A stretch of 64,000 nt of DNA from Chersky-840 sp963764205 (GCA_963764205.1 CAVXRN010000002.1:1740208-1804207), one strand, 5' to 3'; positions 35,146 through 44,460 are shown, counted from the stretch's first letter. Notes: generated by a model not told the origin, from the sequence alone. Numbers and translations are program-made.

Positions 35146-35376
35146 CTAAGACAGCGGGGAAACCGTTGAGACCTTACGTCCAATCAGCCAGTATGCGATG
35201 GAGTTGCCGGGATTCGCCAGGATCGCAACATGCCACACTCGTTTGTTTCCGCGAACCTGGTCCTCCGTGCGATTTCGGAGGTCCCGCCAGGCGAATGTCG
35301 CGAACACCAGCTCCACCATGAGGATGACAGCGAATACCGCGAGTCTCTTGGGGGTAAGGGGCTTCTTCGCCGTCAT
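35146..35376 (-). CDS. Small PLDc_N-like membrane protein
   Basis: 76 aa: TM1 (RLAVFAVILMVELVFATFAW), then RDLRNRTEDQVRGNKRVWHV and NPGNSIAYWLIGRK. The RDLxxRxxxQVRGxK and NPGNSIAYWLxGR words match the phospholipase-D N-terminal membrane module used as small membrane proteins in Actinobacteria. Confidence 0.7.
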   Translation of the reverse strand: MTAKKPLTPKRLAVFAVILMVELVFATFAWRDLRNRTEDQVRGNKRVWHVAILANPGNSIAYWLIGRKVSTVSPLS

Positions 35377-35580
35377 GCAGCGGAGGGTACTACCACGGCC
35401 ATTCGGCGCGCGACCGGTGCTGGCTCTCCGAAGAGCTGGCTACGAGCGGTGTCCGGTGTCGCAAGCGCAGCGGCACTCCTGCGAGAGGACGTCCCCTTCG
35501 GAGCGGGCTGACGGGCGCGCCGTGCCAGCCGGATGCTCCCCGACCAGGACAACAGAGACGTCCTTGCACCCTGCAAAAAT

Positions 35581-35593
35581 CGAACAGATGTTC
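35581..35593 (+). promoter_or_regulatory. LexA-type SOS box (one mismatch)
   Basis: CGAACAGATGTTC (followed by C) fits the actinobacterial CGAAC-N4-GTTCG box except for the last base. It ends 7 nt before the ATG at 35601, the same spacing as at 45551-45564. Confidence 0.6.
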
Positions 35594-35600
35594 CCTTTTT

Positions 35601-35876
35601 ATGGACCGGCTGTCAGAACTCGAATCCATGCGGCGTTCCATCGCCGTGCTCAACCCTCGTGCATCGGCCTCGGGCAGGGAGGAGGACCAAAGAGACTCTC
35701 GGACGCCGATGCTCGGGCTGCGAGCTAATGCATTCGTGATCGCCGCCAGAGCCGCATCGGATCAGGACTTGCGTATGCCGGAATCCGACCAGTCTCATCA
35801 CGCTCCGCCTATCACTCCCGCGCGTCAGCTTCCGTCACATACTCCCAGTCCACATGACCACGAAGCCTGTGAATGA
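35601..35876 (+). pseudogene. Degenerate copy of an SOS-box-linked small gene
   Basis: The N-terminus MDRLSELESMRRSIAVLNP aligns with VDRGSELESWRRSIAMANP of the 57-aa gene at 45371-45544, and the upstream SOS box is shared. After about residue 25 (..GREE) the similarity stops and the frame reads on without family features to 35876, overlapping the next gene. Probably truncated by a frameshift; a changed but functional peptide is possible. Confidence 0.5.
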
Positions 35877-36024
35877 CGACCGGTTGATCCTTTGCCTTCG
35901 ACAGCTCGCGGGCTCGCGTGTCAGCGGCACCATCGTCAGCGAACTCGTCGGTCCCTATCTCCTCACCACCTGGGAGCGAGAATCGGTATTGATGGGTTGG
36001 CCCAGGATTCGTGATGTCAGCCAT
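35812..36024 (-). CDS. Small hypothetical protein
   Basis: 70 aa from ATG 36024. HQYRFSLPGGEEIGTDEFAD, TRARELSKAKDQPVVIHR and GHVDWEYVTEADARE form a compact hydrophilic alpha/beta protein seen as a type in actinobacterial genomes. Function unknown; no partner gene obvious. Confidence 0.6.
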   Translation of the reverse strand: MADITNPGPTHQYRFSLPGGEEIGTDEFADDGAADTRARELSKAKDQPVVIHRLRGHVDWEYVTEADARE

Positions 36025-36169
36025 CGCAACACAATATCGGCACGCGGCAACCTTTCCGCACGTTAGGCTCCATCTGTACTCATCCAGAGCGACCCGAGGG
36101 ACGTGGCCCGCTGACGGTCCGGCAACCTGCCCAGAGCAAGGTGCCAACGCCACGACGATGGGAATCAAG

Positions 36170-36313
36170 ATGTCGGACACGCCCCGCCGAAAGCCACCCG
36201 CTGCCCCGAAGCGCTACTACTCGCGCCCCGACCCAGACTGGACGGAACAGGAGATCGAAGCCTGGGCGGAGGAGTTTGTCGACGCGGTCCTGGGTGTCGA
36301 GCGTCCATCCTGA
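36170..36313 (+). CDS. Possible 47-aa acidic microprotein
   Basis: From ATG 36170 (ATG 36158 in frame). A Lys/Pro/Arg-rich start (RRKPPAAPKRYYSRPDPDW) is followed by an acidic helix (EQEIEAWAEEFVDAVLG). Codon use is good but the ribosome site is weak. Confidence 0.4.
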   Translation: MSDTPRRKPPAAPKRYYSRPDPDWTEQEIEAWAEEFVDAVLGVERPS

Positions 36314-36489
36314 AGTGCGGTTCCCGATCAGCGGAGTCAATGGCCAGGGTCAAGCCAGGTGGCCCAAATCGGGAACACCGACGGTCCCGCCGTCGCTGAC
36401 CTTCGGTCCGACTGGTCGTAGGTCAGTTCGGTCTCGGCTCGGGCACCTCGATCCGACGCCATCACATATACATCCCGGCCAGTGAGATC

Positions 36490-37173
36490 TCAACGAGACG
36501 GCTCGTCGGGTCCGCGACTGCCCACTAGCCGGTGACGCAACTCGACGAAGACCTCGTTGCCGACGATCTCCTCTAACTCCGGCCCTAGCGAGTCGATCAC
36601 CTGACGGTCGCCCGCGAAGGCCAGCGAACCCTCCGTGCAACACCACGCCATCGTCTCGCCCTCGGCGCCCCAATCCCGACGTGTCCATCGGCGCACAGTC
36701 GCCACCTCGGTATCGTCAGCACCCCCTTCCCAGTCCACTTTTAACGGCAACTGCCAGCACACCGACGGCTTCCACTCGATGGGTGACTCGCCTGCCTCGA
36801 TGGCCTCAAGGTGGAGGGCGCAACCCGCGCCGCCGGTGAATCCGGGGCGGTTGAGGAAGATACAAGCGCCATCGACAACCCGGGTGTGGATGCGGGCGTC
36901 GTTGCTGAAGATGCCCCCGTCGCGCGCCTCAGCGTGGTGCTCGAAGCGGGCCGGTGACAGGGTGGCCGCAAGAGCGGCGATCATTCGAGCTTCGTCCTCA
37001 TCGCCGAGATCAGCTCCAATGGAGCAGCATCCGAGACCGAGATCCTCCGCCGGTTCGGGACCGATACCTAGGCAACCCCGACCCCACAGACACGCCCACG
37101 TCGATGTCAAGAAGGTCCGGTCGAAGCGCCAGACCGTGTCACCGTCGCGGATCTCCTCCATCTCCGGGTCCAT
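36490..37173 (-). CDS. Cysteine-containing conserved hypothetical protein
   Basis: 227 aa from ATG 37173. Cys residues cluster in CLWGRGCLGIG, GLGCCSIGADLGDEDEARMI, GGAGCALHLEA and SVCWQLPLKV, reminiscent of Fe-S or zinc centres in DUF3109/YkgJ-like proteins. TRRDWGAEGETMAWCCTEG lies near the C-terminus. It is followed upstream by a zinc-ribbon microprotein on the same strand. Exact function unknown. Confidence 0.65.
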   Translation of the reverse strand: MDPEMEEIRDGDTVWRFDRTFLTSTWACLWGRGCLGIGPEPAEDLGLGCCSIGADLGDEDEARMIAALAATLSPARFEHHAEARDGGIFSNDARIHTRVVDGACIFLNRPGFTGGAGCALHLEAIEAGESPIEWKPSVCWQLPLKVDWEGGADDTEVATVRRWTRRDWGAEGETMAWCCTEGSLAFAGDRQVIDSLGPELEEIVGNEVFVELRHRLVGSRGPDEPSR

Positions 37174-37298
37174 ATGCGACGACTCTACGCGGGTCCGCCG
37201 GCTTTCGATGGCGGCCGAGCCCCGCTGCGTTGGAGTTGCCCGAGCGGACGTACTGGGGACCCCGGCGTATTGACAACACCGCCTGTTCTTCGGGATGG

Positions 37299-37460
37299 TC
37301 ACCCCGACGAGAGAATGACCTCCCCGTAGGCGTCGCACTCGGCGTTGTCGCACACAAAGTCGGAGTCGATGACGTTCGAGAGATCTGCTGGAAGTGCGGT
37401 GACACCACAATGAGGACAGATCGGAGCGCGTCCCACGTCAACGTCATCCTGCTCGTTCAT
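37299..37460 (-). CDS. 53-aa zinc-ribbon microprotein
   Basis: ATG 37460 to TGA 37299. APICPHCGVTALPADL and DSDFVCDNAECDAYGEV give two Cys pairs (CPHC and CDNAEC), a zinc-ribbon layout; the rest is acidic. It lies 125 nt upstream of the cysteine-containing gene in the same direction and may be its co-transcribed partner. Confidence 0.6.
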   Translation of the reverse strand: MNEQDDVDVGRAPICPHCGVTALPADLSNVIDSDFVCDNAECDAYGEVILSSG

Positions 37461-38181
37461 AATTCCACGATACGTCGCCGGTCGAGTCAGAGAGTTCGCC
37501 GTGGTCAGTGTCGGAAACCGTCACGGAACCTCTCGTCTAGCTTGTCATCCGTGCTGGGAAACCCGACGTCGTGGTCTCGATCGAGTGACCGTGCGCCCCC
37601 CGCCAGTTGGTTGTGACATGACCGTTGATCTCGACGCGCAAGCGCGCGTCGAATCCCTCATCTACGAAGGGGCACACGGGGCCACGACGCCCCCGGGGAC
37701 ATTTCCGACGCAGGCGCACGGAGACCTTGGTGACCTCATCAGACGCCTCGTGGCCGAAACATCATGCGAGACACCATCGGCCACGGGAGACGCAAGGCTC
37801 TGGTCAGAACACCTTGGCGCTGGTCGAGTGGCCGGCGATCGTGCTCACCCTTCCAAAGAAGGTTGTTCGCCCGGCGACGCCTGGATTGCTAGATGGGGGA
37901 AGAACCCACGTCGACCACGTTGTGTACCCTCAGCCAGCACGCCCGACCCTCAGTTCGTGCCAGGACCTGCCACTTCAGGCCACAGCGCCTGGGTCCCAGT
38001 GTGAGGGAGCAATGGTGACCAGATGGGAAATACCCAATGAGTCGGGCGGCTGGCAGGATCGGCTCAACGCCCGATTGCTGCGGGGCGGCGCTCAATGAAT
38101 TCCGAGGCGCGGACGGCGGGGCGGCGCGATGCTAATGGACACCACACATTGGGCTCTCATGCGATCGGTAAGGAGCGACTC
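37461..38181. other. Gene-poor region with a repeat fragment
   Basis: About 720 nt between the zinc-ribbon gene and the dehydrogenase. Open frames here show no family features. The only structure seen is copy F of the dispersed repeat (37803-37873). Confidence 0.5.
37803..37873 (+). repeat. Dispersed repeat, fragment F
   Basis: From gtcagaacaccttggcgctg to gttgttcgcc. It aligns with the centre of copies A and C (gcgaacaccc ttgcgctggtcgaagggcc ... gatcgtgctcagccctccga). Shortest and most diverged member. Confidence 0.55.
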
Positions 38182-39087
38182 ATGGCAGACGACAAACTCG
38201 AACCGATCGCAATTCTCGGCATCGGCACCATGGGCCATGGGATGGCAGCGTCTGCTCTGCGCGCCCGGATCCCGACGACAGTTTGGAACCGCAATCACGA
38301 GGCCACCCGTGACCTCGCCCAGCTAGGCGCAAACGTCGCCCAGACGGCTGCAGGCGCAGCGAGATCGGCCGCGATCGTCGTCACGATGGTGACCGACGCC
38401 GACGCCGTCATCGCCATTGCCCGCGACGAAGGCGTGCTTACTGCGCTTAGCCCAGGTGCGATTCTGGTACAGATGAGTACCATCGGTGTGGCAGGAATCG
38501 AGCGGGTGGCAGCACTGGTAGCGGCGGAACGTCCCGATGTGATCATGCTCGACGCGCCGGTGTCGGGGAGCAAAGATCCGGCCGAGCACGGCCAACTGAC
38601 CATCTTCGCGTCAGGGCCCGACGAGGTCAGAGCTCGAGTGACCCCTCTGTTCGATGCCCTGGGCCAGCGCACGGTCTGGGCCGGCAGCGCCGGGACCGGT
38701 ACTCGGCTCAAGCTTGTAGCCAACACGTGGCTCGCCTTTGCGGCGGAAGCGGTGGCCTCGTCAGTGGCCCTCGCTCATGGCCTCGGGCTCGATACCGACA
38801 ACGTCGTCGACGCCCTCGAAGGCAACCCTCTCGTGTCGCCGTGGCAGGAAGCCAAGCTGCAACGGATCGCCAAGCGTGATTTTTCGGCTCAATTCGCGCT
38901 ATCGCTCGCTCTCAAGGACGTACGCCTCGCAGAGCAGGCCGCCGACGACCGGCTCGGGACCCTTGCGTGCCTGGCGGAAGAGTGGCAGGAGGCTATCGAT
39001 CTCGGCTTCGGCCACCAAGACGTGACCGTGGTGACGCGCACACTCGAAGAGAAATGGCGAGGGCCATTCGCGGCCCCCCGCGAATAG
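38182..39087 (+). CDS. NAD(P)-dependent 3-hydroxyacid (6-PGDH-like/HIBADH) dehydrogenase
   Basis: 301 aa from ATG 38182, with AAGGAG 6 nt upstream. ILGIGTMGHGMAASALRA is the dinucleotide motif, MLDAPVSGSKDPAEHGQLTI the substrate-binding DxPVSGG-type block, and AGTGTRLKLVANTWL holds the catalytic Lys (GxxxxxKxxNN family). This group reduces or oxidises short 3-hydroxyacids or imines. It is followed after 34 nt by an aldo/keto reductase. Confidence 0.88.
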   Translation: MADDKLEPIAILGIGTMGHGMAASALRARIPTTVWNRNHEATRDLAQLGANVAQTAAGAARSAAIVVTMVTDADAVIAIARDEGVLTALSPGAILVQMSTIGVAGIERVAALVAAERPDVIMLDAPVSGSKDPAEHGQLTIFASGPDEVRARVTPLFDALGQRTVWAGSAGTGTRLKLVANTWLAFAAEAVASSVALAHGLGLDTDNVVDALEGNPLVSPWQEAKLQRIAKRDFSAQFALSLALKDVRLAEQAADDRLGTLACLAEEWQEAIDLGFGHQDVTVVTRTLEEKWRGPFAAPRE

Positions 39088-39121
39088 ATTCGTCTCCACT
39101 CAAGATGGAGCAACCGAGGAC

Positions 39122-40150
39122 ATGACCACCTACCTCCCCTTCGAAAACCGGTACAAGTCCATGACCTATCGCCGCTGCGGGCGTAGTGGCCTCCTTCTGC
39201 CCGCGGTGTCCCTAGGACTGTGGCAGAACTTCGGCGACGACCGGCCCATCGACATCCAACGAGCGATCGTGCGCCGAGCTTTCGACTTGGGTATCACCCA
39301 TTTCGACCTGGCCAATAACTACGGACCCCCGTACGGAAGCGCCGAAACGAATTTCGCACGCATCCTCCACGAGGACTTCCACCGACTCCGCGATGAGCTC
39401 GTCATCTCCACCAAGGCGGGGTGGGACATGTGGCCGGGCCCCTACGGCGATCTCGGCTCCCGCAAATACCTCCTTGCCAGCCTCGACCAGAGCCTGCGAC
39501 GCCTCGGCCTCGATTACGTCGACATCTTCTACCACCATCATTACGATCCTCATACCCCACTCGAGGAAACGCTTGGCGCCCTCCACTCTGCCGTGACCAC
39601 GGGCAAAGCCCTCTACGTAGGAATCTCCTCCTACTCCGATGAGCGTACGTCCGAAGCTGTTGCCATCCTTCGCGAGCTCGGCACCCCGCTACTCATCCAC
39701 CAACCGTCGTACTCGATGCTCAACCGCTGGATCGAAGACCGCCTTCTCGACGTTGTCGACAGAGACGGTGTCGGTTGCATCGCCTTCTCCGTATTGGCCC
39801 AAGGGCTGCTCACTGACCGATACCTCGACGGCATCCCGCCGGGCTCGAGAGCTTCTCAGGACGGCTCACTCACTGGCAGCATGCTCAACGACGCCAACCT
39901 CGCCCGTATCCGGGCCCTGAACGACATCGCTCTGAGCCGAGGACAATCTCTCGCCCAAATGGCGATTGCCTGGGCATTGCGTGACTCGCGAGTCACGTCC
40001 GTGCTCATCGGTGCCAGTAGCGTCGACCAGCTCGAGCAGAACGTGGGCGCTCTCGATCGCATGGAATTCACGACCGACCAGCTGACGGCGATCGATCGCT
40101 ACGCTGTCGACGGTGGCATCGACTTGTGGCGTATCCCGTCCACTTCCTAA
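39122..40150 (+). CDS. Aldo/keto reductase (YghZ/KCAB type)
   Basis: 342 aa. YRRCGRSGLLLPAVSLGLW, FDLGITHFDLANNYGPPYGS (Asp and Tyr of the tetrad), DELVISTKAGWDMWPGPYG (Lys), YVDIFYHHHYDPHTPLEE (His) and RVTSVLIGASSVDQLEQNV (NADPH phosphate contact) give the full aldo/keto reductase set of the glyceraldehyde-3-phosphate-reductase-like branch. Probably co-transcribed with the dehydrogenase upstream. Confidence 0.9.
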   Translation: MTTYLPFENRYKSMTYRRCGRSGLLLPAVSLGLWQNFGDDRPIDIQRAIVRRAFDLGITHFDLANNYGPPYGSAETNFARILHEDFHRLRDELVISTKAGWDMWPGPYGDLGSRKYLLASLDQSLRRLGLDYVDIFYHHHYDPHTPLEETLGALHSAVTTGKALYVGISSYSDERTSEAVAILRELGTPLLIHQPSYSMLNRWIEDRLLDVVDRDGVGCIAFSVLAQGLLTDRYLDGIPPGSRASQDGSLTGSMLNDANLARIRALNDIALSRGQSLAQMAIAWALRDSRVTSVLIGASSVDQLEQNVGALDRMEFTTDQLTAIDRYAVDGGIDLWRIPSTS

Positions 40151-40161
40151 GAGATACAGCG

Positions 40162-40439
40162 GCCGATCCTGTATCGATTCGACCGCCCGCGCCGAGGGGT
40201 AATCCCGCCGGGACGAAGGTAGGTCACGACCAAACTCTCATAAACCTGGCCCGGCAATCGGGGTTCAGGCCAGCGAGCAGTCCCAAGGTGGCATCGTGCG
40301 AACACGCTTGTGCTGGTCGAAGGGCCACCGATCGTGGTCAGCCTACGAACACGGTTTTCGCGCCGGCAACGGGGCCGTGAGGTTATTCGTAGTCGGTCTG
40401 GACCGGCGAATACGAGTTGATCTAGAGCCGAGGGTCGAC
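40162..40439 (+). repeat. Dispersed repeat, copy A (longest)
   Basis: Starts ccgatcctgtatcgattcga, which matches the 3' end of the nucleotidyltransferase pseudogene (60803 on), passes gaccaaactctcataaacct, and ends agccgagggtcgac inside the last codons of pnkp (stop 40422-40424). It shares its first part with copy E and its second part with copy C. Confidence 0.75.
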
Positions 40440-42962
40440 GGGCTCGCTCTCCAAGGCCAGGACACCGAAGACGCACTCGTGGACCCGGTACAGAGGCTCA
40501 CCGGCGACGAAACGCTCCAGGGCCTCGATGCCAAGCGAGAATTCGCGAACCGCCAGTGAGCGCTTGTGCCCGAGACCACGGGCACGTAGGCGCGACAGGT
40601 GGCGCTCGGCCGTGTACTCGGGTCCGTAGATGATACGGAGGTACTCCCGTCCTCGAACCTTGATCCCGGGTTGCGCTAAGCCCTTGGAACCCCGGTGGAC
40701 CACATCGACGGGCTTCACCACCATGCCCTCTCCTCCGGTGGCCGTCATCTCCTCCCACCAGGTCGTGGCCGCGTCGACGGATGCCTCGTCGCCGACCTCC
40801 ACCGTGACGGCCTTGGTGGTCCGGAACGTCATCGGGTCAGTGGCGCTCAGCCGGCTGAGCACTTCGAGGTGCCACAAATGATCCCGCAGAGCATGGACGG
40901 ATCCCTCACCCGCCAGGATCTGGAAGGGGGCGAGCTTCAGGTCGTCCAGGGACTCCACCGGCCAGCAGTACTGGCCGTAAGCGGCTACGAAGCCCTCCAC
41001 CATGTCGATGCGCTCGGACATGTCGACACCAAGGTCGCCCACGTCGACACCCCGGGCGGCCGCCAAGGCGACGACTATGGCCTCGTGCTGCACAGCCCGA
41101 CGAGCGGCCGCACCGACCGCCGCGTACTGCCGGCGGAGCAGCTCTTCGGCCTTGGCCGACCAGGGAAGCAGCTCGCAATCGAGCACGAGCCAGTCGGTGC
41201 CCAGCTCCTCCCAAAGTCCGGCCGACTCGATTCCGGCACGTACCTTGGCCAGGAAGGCGGCCTCGAGCTCGTCGTCGTTGAAGAAGGGCCTCCCCGTTCG
41301 AGTGAATACCACTCCCCCGGCTGGCCCCTCAATCCCGAAGCGTCGAGGGCCCACCGACTCGTCCCGGCAAGCCACGACGATGGCACGGGACCCCATGTGC
41401 TTCTCCTCGCACACGACGCGCTCGACGCCGGCAGCCCGAAATGCGGCGAAGGCCTCGTGGGGATGCTCAAGAAGTCCCTCGCGATCCGAGGTTGCGGTCG
41501 GGGACATCGTTGGGGGGAGATAGACGAGCCAGCGCGGATCGACGGCGAACCGGCTCATGACCTCAAGCGCGGCGATGGCGTTCTCCTCGCGCACCGTCAC
41601 AGTGCCTGACAAGCGCGCCTCGACGATGCGTTTACCCACCACGTCGTCGAGATCGAGGTCGCTGGGCTCGCGCACCTCTTCGGGTGCGGTATCTGGCACG
41701 AGCGGCTTTGACGGCTCGTAGTACATCTCATGCGCGGGAACCGAGACGAGCTCGCGCTCGGGGTAGCGCAGTGCGGTGAGCCTGCCACCAAAGACGCACC
41801 CGGTGTCGATGCAAATGGTCCGGTTGAGCCACACCGCCTCGGGCACCGGTGTGTGGCCGTAGACGACCAGTGCGTCGCCCCGGTAGTCCTCGGCCCAGGG
41901 GTAGCGCACGGGCAGCCCGTACTCGTCGGTCTCCCCCGTGGTGTCGCCGTAGAGGGAGAACGAGCGCACCGCTCCGGAGGCGCGGCCGTGCATGTTGGCG
42001 GGCAAGCCCGCGTGGGTGACCACGAGCTGTCCCTCGTCGAGGACGAAATGGCTGATCAGCCCGTCGATGAAGGTGGCCACCTGCTTCGAGAACTCCGGCG
42101 GCTCGGCGGCCAGCTGCTCGAGGCTCTGGGCGAGCCCGTGGCTGGTTGTGACATTGCGGCCATTCAGGGCCCGAAGCAGCTTCACCTCGTGATTGCCGGG
42201 GATGCACATCGCACTTCCCTCGGCCACCATCCCCATGACCAGCCGGAGCACCGCCGGGGTGGCGGGTCCTCTGTCCACCAGGTCACCGAGGAAGAGGGCC
42301 CGACGGCCGCCGGGGTGGCGGGCCGAGAACCCATCGGAGTCGATCTCGTAGCCGAGGGTGGTGAGCAGATCGGTGAGCTCGATGTGGCACCCGTGGATGT
42401 CACCGATGATGTCGAACGGGCCGTGGTCGTTGCGCCGATCGTTCCACAACGGTTCGCGCTCGAATGTCGCCGAGGCGATCTCCTCTTCGTCTTTCAGGTG
42501 GTAGACGCGGTGAAAGCCCTCGCGCCTTAGCCCCCGTTGTGAGCGGCGAAGCTGGGAGCGCTGGTTGCGCAGCACGTGGGACCCGAACTGGCGGTCCGCA
42601 CGCGAGGCGTTACGGGCGGCACAGACCTCCTCGGGAACGTCCAACACGACGGCCACCGCCAACACATGGTTGGACTTGGCCAGGTTGATCAGGGAACGCC
42701 GAGCCTCGACCTGCACGTTGGTGGCGTCCACCACGGTCAGGCGTCCGGCCTCCAGGCGTCGACCGGTGATGTAGTGGAGCACGTCGAAGGCAGCATTGGT
42801 GGCTGACTGGTCGTTCTCGTCGTCCGAGACGAGTCCCCGACAGAAGTCGGAGGAAAGGACCTCGGTGGGAAGGAAGTGGCGGGCAGCGAACGTCGACTTG
42901 CCCGAGCCCGACACCCCGACAAGAGCCACGACACACAGCTCGGGGATCTTGATGGTGGTCAT
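40422..42962 (-). CDS. pnkp: Bacterial RNA-repair polynucleotide kinase-phosphatase-ligase
   Basis: 846 aa, three domains. Kinase: VGVSGSGKST (residues 15-24) with DATN at 79-82; it phosphorylates 5'-OH RNA ends. Metallophosphatase (about 182-400): GDIHG 187-191, GDLVDRG 226-232, GNHE 256-259, THAG near 317, GHTPVP 369-374; it removes 2',3'-cyclic phosphate or 3'-phosphate. Ligase/adenylyltransferase (about 430-846): CEEKHMGSRA with the nucleotidyl Lys521, then DWLVLDCELLPWSAKAEELL and EGMVVKP. Length fits the family. ATG 42962 overlaps the hen1 stop by 4 nt (ATGA). Its final codons lie within repeat copy A. Confidence 0.95.
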   Translation of the reverse strand: MTTIKIPELCVVALVGVSGSGKSTFAARHFLPTEVLSSDFCRGLVSDDENDQSATNAAFDVLHYITGRRLEAGRLTVVDATNVQVEARRSLINLAKSNHVLAVAVVLDVPEEVCAARNASRADRQFGSHVLRNQRSQLRRSQRGLRREGFHRVYHLKDEEEIASATFEREPLWNDRRNDHGPFDIIGDIHGCHIELTDLLTTLGYEIDSDGFSARHPGGRRALFLGDLVDRGPATPAVLRLVMGMVAEGSAMCIPGNHEVKLLRALNGRNVTTSHGLAQSLEQLAAEPPEFSKQVATFIDGLISHFVLDEGQLVVTHAGLPANMHGRASGAVRSFSLYGDTTGETDEYGLPVRYPWAEDYRGDALVVYGHTPVPEAVWLNRTICIDTGCVFGGRLTALRYPERELVSVPAHEMYYEPSKPLVPDTAPEEVREPSDLDLDDVVGKRIVEARLSGTVTVREENAIAALEVMSRFAVDPRWLVYLPPTMSPTATSDREGLLEHPHEAFAAFRAAGVERVVCEEKHMGSRAIVVACRDESVGPRRFGIEGPAGGVVFTRTGRPFFNDDELEAAFLAKVRAGIESAGLWEELGTDWLVLDCELLPWSAKAEELLRRQYAAVGAAARRAVQHEAIVVALAAARGVDVGDLGVDMSERIDMVEGFVAAYGQYCWPVESLDDLKLAPFQILAGEGSVHALRDHLWHLEVLSRLSATDPMTFRTTKAVTVEVGDEASVDAATTWWEEMTATGGEGMVVKPVDVVHRGSKGLAQPGIKVRGREYLRIIYGPEYTAERHLSRLRARGLGHKRSLAVREFSLGIEALERFVAGEPLYRVHECVFGVLALESEPVDPRL

Positions 42963-44359
42963 CGGCTGAACACCGCCATCTGGGTGGGACAGCCGACCTC
43001 GGGGTCCTCGCTACCGATTCCCGAAAGTGTCACCGAGTAACCGTGTCGCGAGGCCGCCCCATCGCACCATGCCGCGAATTCCGCTCTGGTCCACTCAAAG
43101 CGGTGATCCCGGTGGCGGAGCTGACCGGCCGGCAGAGTTTCGAACCGGACGTTGTACTCGACGTTGGGTGTGGTGACGATGACCGTCGTCGGTCGGGCAT
43201 GGGAGAAGATGGCGCGCTCGAAACTCCCGAGGCGCGAAGGGTCGAGGTGCTCGATCACTTCCACCACAGCGGCGGCGTCGAAACCAGCGAGCCGCCGGTC
43301 CCGGTAGGTGAGCGAGCCCTGGAGCAAGTCGATCCGAGCTCGCTGGCGAGGTGCCATGGTGTCGAGGTGGAGCCGTCGGGCACCTACTTCGAGAGCTCGG
43401 TAGGAGACATCGACCCCGACGACGCGCTCGACTCCCTGGACTTTCAACAGCTCGCGCACGAGCTTCCCCTGGCCGCAGCCGAGGTCGAGCACTCGGCGGG
43501 CGCCGCTGGCCACGATGGCTCCGAGGACGGCATCGGTGCGCTGCTCGTTCAGGCTGATGGGCTTCTCGACCGCCTCCTCCTCGGCATCGTGTTCGGCCTC
43601 GGACTCGTCGGGGTCTGTGACGTCGTCCTCCATAAGCCGGGCGAGTGCCTCCCGGGTGAGCTGGCGGTCGTGGCGCAGGTACCGCCGGGTGATGAGCTCG
43701 CGCTCGGGGTGTGTGGACAGCCAGTCGCCCCCTCGGCGTAGCAACTTCTCGACCTCGTCGCGTCCCACCCAGTAGTGCTTGTCGTCGTCGAGGACCGGGA
43801 GCAGAACAAACAGCTGCTCGAGGAGAGTCTTGAGCTTTATCGTGGCGGCGAGGGTCAGGTCCAGGTACCGACTATCTCCCCATGCCGGGAATCTCGGGTC
43901 GAGCGGTATGGGTTTGGCCCGTAGTGCGTAACCAAGTGGCTCGAAGAGGCGACGTACAACCTCCTCACCACCCCGACATGGCGTGACGGGTAAGTGAACT
44001 TCGAGGGCGATGGGCTGTTCGACCAGCTCAGGGCGCTCCTTGCTCCGCCCGGTCAGCGCGGTGGAAAACACCTTGCCCATCGCCACCGCCATAAAGGAGG
44101 AGGTGGCGTAGGGCCGGTCATTTACATACTGGGCGAGTGAGAAGTCGTTGCCCTTCGGGCCTCGGTGGTTGCGGACGAGCCCCACCGGGTCCACGTCGAC
44201 GAGGACGGCAACGGTGCAGCGGTCGTCGGTGGCCTCGGGGTACAGGACGTGGGCCACCCCAAATCCGAACTCAGCCGCGTAGTGGGCCGACGGGTTCTTG
44301 TGCAAGAGGTAGCCCAGATCTGTGGCAGGGCGGTGATCGGTCGAGATAGTGAGCAACAT
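42959..44359 (-). CDS. hen1: 3'-terminal RNA ribose 2'-O-methyltransferase Hen1
   Basis: 466 aa from ATG 44359. The N-terminal domain (1-240: LLTISTDHRPATDLGYLLHK, GKVFSTALTGRSKERPEL) activates Pnkp ligation in this family. The methyltransferase domain has RRVLDLGCGQGKLV (SAM), VVGVDVSYRALEVGARRL, and the metal-binding VVEVIEHLDP (Glu367, Glu370, His371) with a later His in RHRDHRFEW. It marks the 2'-OH at the break so that the same site resists re-cleavage. It is the first gene of the hen1-pnkp operon, and a tRNA-Glu 3' remnant lies about 100 nt upstream on the same strand. Confidence 0.95.
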   Translation of the reverse strand: MLLTISTDHRPATDLGYLLHKNPSAHYAAEFGFGVAHVLYPEATDDRCTVAVLVDVDPVGLVRNHRGPKGNDFSLAQYVNDRPYATSSFMAVAMGKVFSTALTGRSKERPELVEQPIALEVHLPVTPCRGGEEVVRRLFEPLGYALRAKPIPLDPRFPAWGDSRYLDLTLAATIKLKTLLEQLFVLLPVLDDDKHYWVGRDEVEKLLRRGGDWLSTHPERELITRRYLRHDRQLTREALARLMEDDVTDPDESEAEHDAEEEAVEKPISLNEQRTDAVLGAIVASGARRVLDLGCGQGKLVRELLKVQGVERVVGVDVSYRALEVGARRLHLDTMAPRQRARIDLLQGSLTYRDRRLAGFDAAAVVEVIEHLDPSRLGSFERAIFSHARPTTVIVTTPNVEYNVRFETLPAGQLRHRDHRFEWTRAEFAAWCDGAASRHGYSVTLSGIGSEDPEVGCPTQMAVFSR

Positions 44360-44460
44360 TTGGGAGTCTTGGTCAGGCCTCTCGAGAGCGTGCTGGGACC
44401 AGCAATCCTTGCACCCGGCCACGCGTCAACTGAACACCACGTCGGTCGGGCCTTGCCTGA

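Noticed and set aside
37501..38098. Overlapping plus-strand frames before the dehydrogenase
   Set aside because: They run through a repeat fragment, have no family signature, and the dehydrogenase has a strong AAGGAG site at 38182.
40296..40559. Plus-strand frame over the end of pnkp
   Set aside because: It is antisense to pnkp and composed of repeat copy A; no independent evidence.
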